Source of the DNA: Bacillota bacterium
GTDB taxonomy: Bacteria; Bacillota; Clostridia; Acetivibrionales; DSM-1351
DNA length: 8,509 nt
Assembly: GCA_023417285.1 (NCBI GenBank)
Contig: JAEZFR010000244.1
Location: forward strand, 1-8,509
Reading direction: 5' to 3'
The translations under genes were made by a program, and so were the position numbers. Every line of letters begins with the position of its first letter. Positions within the stretch are counted from its first letter, which is position 1. Shown piece by piece: positions 6,967-8,509 of the stretch. The notes under the pieces are model-generated. The model saw nothing but the letters and a program-made list of their open reading frames with translations, was not told the DNA's origin and did no database searches.

Positions 6967-8509
6967 AACCAATCCCCCTGAACGCCCCTTCAAGCATGGT
7001 TTGTGATTTCTTTTCAGCCTTCATCACTTCACGCATTTCAGCTTGAATACGTGCCATCTCTTTTTCATAGTCAATTTCTAAGTCGTGGTCAATGAACTCG
7101 ATGTATTTACTTGGTGCAAGAGAATAGTTATTAGCACGAATTCCATTCTCTCCATCAAGGGATACAGATTTACAAAACTCTGGTTCATTTTTATATAATG
7201 ATGTATCTGCACTTTGCCAATTGCTATATACTTTCTTTATTTTCGAAATCTGATCATCAGTAAGAACAGTTTTTTTCTTTTTCTTCCCTTTATCAATCAC
7301 AATTTCTTCAATGTTACCATCCCAACGGCGCAAATCCATAAATAGTACCTCATTTGTACGGTCACGAAGTTGTCTGCCACCTGAAGTGCAAGCTTTTTTA
7401 TTCATATTAACAATCCATAAAGTTACAGAAATATCTGTGGTATAGAACATATCACGAGGTAGAACAATAATGGCTTCAACCTTATCTTGTTCAAGCAATT
7501 CTTTTCTGATTTCATACTCGACACTGTCAGCATTTAATGCACCATTTGCAAGTAGAAAACCTGCCACACCATGGTTTACATCCAATTTTGAAATCATATG
7601 AAGAATCCATGCGTAGTTTGCATTTGCTACAGGTGGTGTTGAAAAGCCTTTAAAACGAGGATCGTCAGTAAGTTGATCTTCACCACGCCAACCTTTTAAA
7701 TTAAAAGGCGGATTAGCCATAATATAATCAACTTTTTTGTCTTTGTGTAAATCCTCGGTAAATGTTGAAGCACTTTTTTCACCAAGGTTATGCGCAATAC
7801 CACGGATAGCAAGATTCATTTTACAGAGACGCCATGTGTCGGGATTGCTCTCTTGTCCCAGAATTGAAACGTTCTGTCGATTGCCATTATGACGATCTAC
7901 AAACTTTAGGGATTGAACGAACATACCTCCTGAACCGCAACAGGGGTCATATACAGTGCCAGAATAAGGTTCAATCATTTCTGCAATCAGTTTAACTGCT
8001 GAAGCAGGGGTATAAAATTCACCATCTTCCTTTGTTCCAGCAGCAGCATATACCTGAAGAAAATATTCATATACTCGACCAATCAAATCATCTTCATGAA
8101 AACGCTTCTCATCTATTTTATTTACTTCGTCTATTAGATTTTTTATAGCCTCTTTGCTTGCTCCGAGCGTAGCAAAAAGATTAATTGGTAAAGCTCCTTT
8201 TAATGGAGTATTACTTTCTTCAATATCTGCCATCGCTTGATCTAGAATAACTGCAATATCATTAGCACTTGCGTTTTTAACAATATAAGACCAACGTGCA
8301 GTTTCTTTTAAATAATATACATTTACAGCATTATAGAACGATACTTTTTCAAGGAAAGTTGGTATATCCCCATATTGCTCCAATAATTCTGCTCTTCGTC
8401 TTTTAAACTTGTCCCCTGCAAACTTTAAAAACACTAACCCTATAACAGCATCTCTATTCTTTTCAGTACTTCCAATCCCACGAAGGGCAACACGACAGTT
8501 CCATAAAAC
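6953..8509 (-). CDS. hsdM: Type I restriction-modification DNA methyltransferase subunit M, 5' end outside window
   Basis: This is the modification subunit of a type I restriction-modification system. It transfers a methyl group from S-adenosylmethionine to adenine N6 and acts in an M2S complex. The frame stays open to the right edge, and the first visible residues (VLWNCRVALRGIGSTEKN, then GLVFLKF) fit the conserved HsdM N-terminal helical region, so only a short N-terminus is missing. In visible numbering (518 residues), a GEFYTP segment near 163-168 introduces the catalytic domain. SAM-binding motif I, DPCCGSGGM, is at about 188-196 (bases 7948-7922). Catalytic motif IV, NPPF, is at about 266-269 (bases 7714-7703), typical of N6-adenine methylases. 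The GTG at 8434 is an internal valine codon, not the start. The stop codon lies inside the start of hsdS (14-base overlap), which implies translational coupling. The family assignment is firm; the target sequence cannot be read from it. Confidence 0.97.
   Translation of the reverse strand, partial: VLWNCRVALRGIGSTEKNRDAVIGLVFLKFAGDKFKRRRAELLEQYGDIPTFLEKVSFYNAVNVYYLKETARWSYIVKNASANDIAVILDQAMADIEESNTPLKGALPINLFATLGASKEAIKNLIDEVNKIDEKRFHEDDLIGRVYEYFLQVYAAAGTKEDGEFYTPASAVKLIAEMIEPYSGTVYDPCCGSGGMFVQSLKFVDRHNGNRQNVSILGQESNPDTWRLCKMNLAIRGIAHNLGEKSASTFTEDLHKDKKVDYIMANPPFNLKGWRGEDQLTDDPRFKGFSTPPVANANYAWILHMISKLDVNHGVAGFLLANGALNADSVEYEIRKELLEQDKVEAIIVLPRDMFYTTDISVTLWIVNMNKKACTSGGRQLRDRTNEVLFMDLRRWDGNIEEIVIDKGKKKKKTVLTDDQISKIKKVYSNWQSADTSLYKNEPEFCKSVSLDGENGIRANNYSLAPSKYIEFIDHDLEIDYEKEMARIQAEMREVMKAEKKSQTMLEGAFRGIGYGID
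6974..6979 (-). promoter_or_regulatory. Ribosome binding site of hsdS
   Basis: AGGGGG lies 7 bases upstream of the ATG at 6966, inside the hsdM coding region. It decides the hsdS start in favour of this ATG over the in-frame TTG at 6993 and fits coupled translation of hsdM and hsdS. Confidence 0.7.

Noticed and set aside
6967..6993. hsdS start at an upstream TTG (6993)
   Set aside because: The extra nine residues do not resemble the HsdS N-terminus, and the ATG at 6966 has a well-spaced AGGGGG.
1..8509. CRISPR array, tRNA, insertion sequence or phage integrase
   Set aside because: No regularly spaced repeats, no tRNA-like cloverleaf and no transposase or integrase motifs were recognised on either strand.

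Overview
The window looks like DNA from a low-GC Bacillota bacterium, probably a Clostridia member. The reasons are strong AAAGGAGG-type ribosome binding sites before nearly every gene, a TTG start for hsdR, and roughly 30-40% GC in hand-counted samples. This placement is an inference from gene style, not a taxonomic proof. Every supported gene lies on the minus strand, so transcription runs from the right edge to the left edge.

Layout in transcription order. (1) hsdM, the type I DNA methyltransferase subunit, is cut by the right edge and open to base 8509. (2) hsdS, the DNA-specificity subunit, has two target-recognition domains and overlaps hsdM by 14 bases. (3) An uncharacterised 301-residue protein sits between hsdS and hsdR; its C-terminal domain resembles the HEPN-like domains of abortive-infection (AbiJ-type) proteins. 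(4) hsdR, the type I restriction and translocase subunit, has nuclease, DEAH helicase and C-terminal parts all present. (5) A 257-base gap holds no convincing gene, but has two ribosome-binding-site-like motifs each followed by a short TTG reading frame. (6) An Mrr-type restriction endonuclease has an N-terminal EVE/PUA-like domain and is probably a modification-dependent (type IV) enzyme. (7) A two-CxxC, HNH-like putative zinc protein begins 6 bases after the Mrr stop and runs off the left edge.

How the genes work together. HsdM and HsdS should form the methyltransferase that protects host sites with N6-methyladenine. Adding HsdR gives the complex that cleaves unmodified DNA. The Mrr-like enzyme would complement this by attacking DNA with foreign modifications. 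The HEPN-like gene occupies the place that the anticodon nuclease gene prrC holds in the E. coli prr locus (hsdM-hsdS-prrC-hsdR). It is therefore a candidate backup toxin that acts if restriction is inhibited. This is the most interesting hypothesis in the window, but it rests on position and a weak domain resemblance. The canonical HEPN Rx4-6H spacing is not seen.

No tRNA, rRNA, CRISPR array, insertion sequence, integrase or convincing rho-independent terminator was seen. The operon promoter must lie beyond the right edge.
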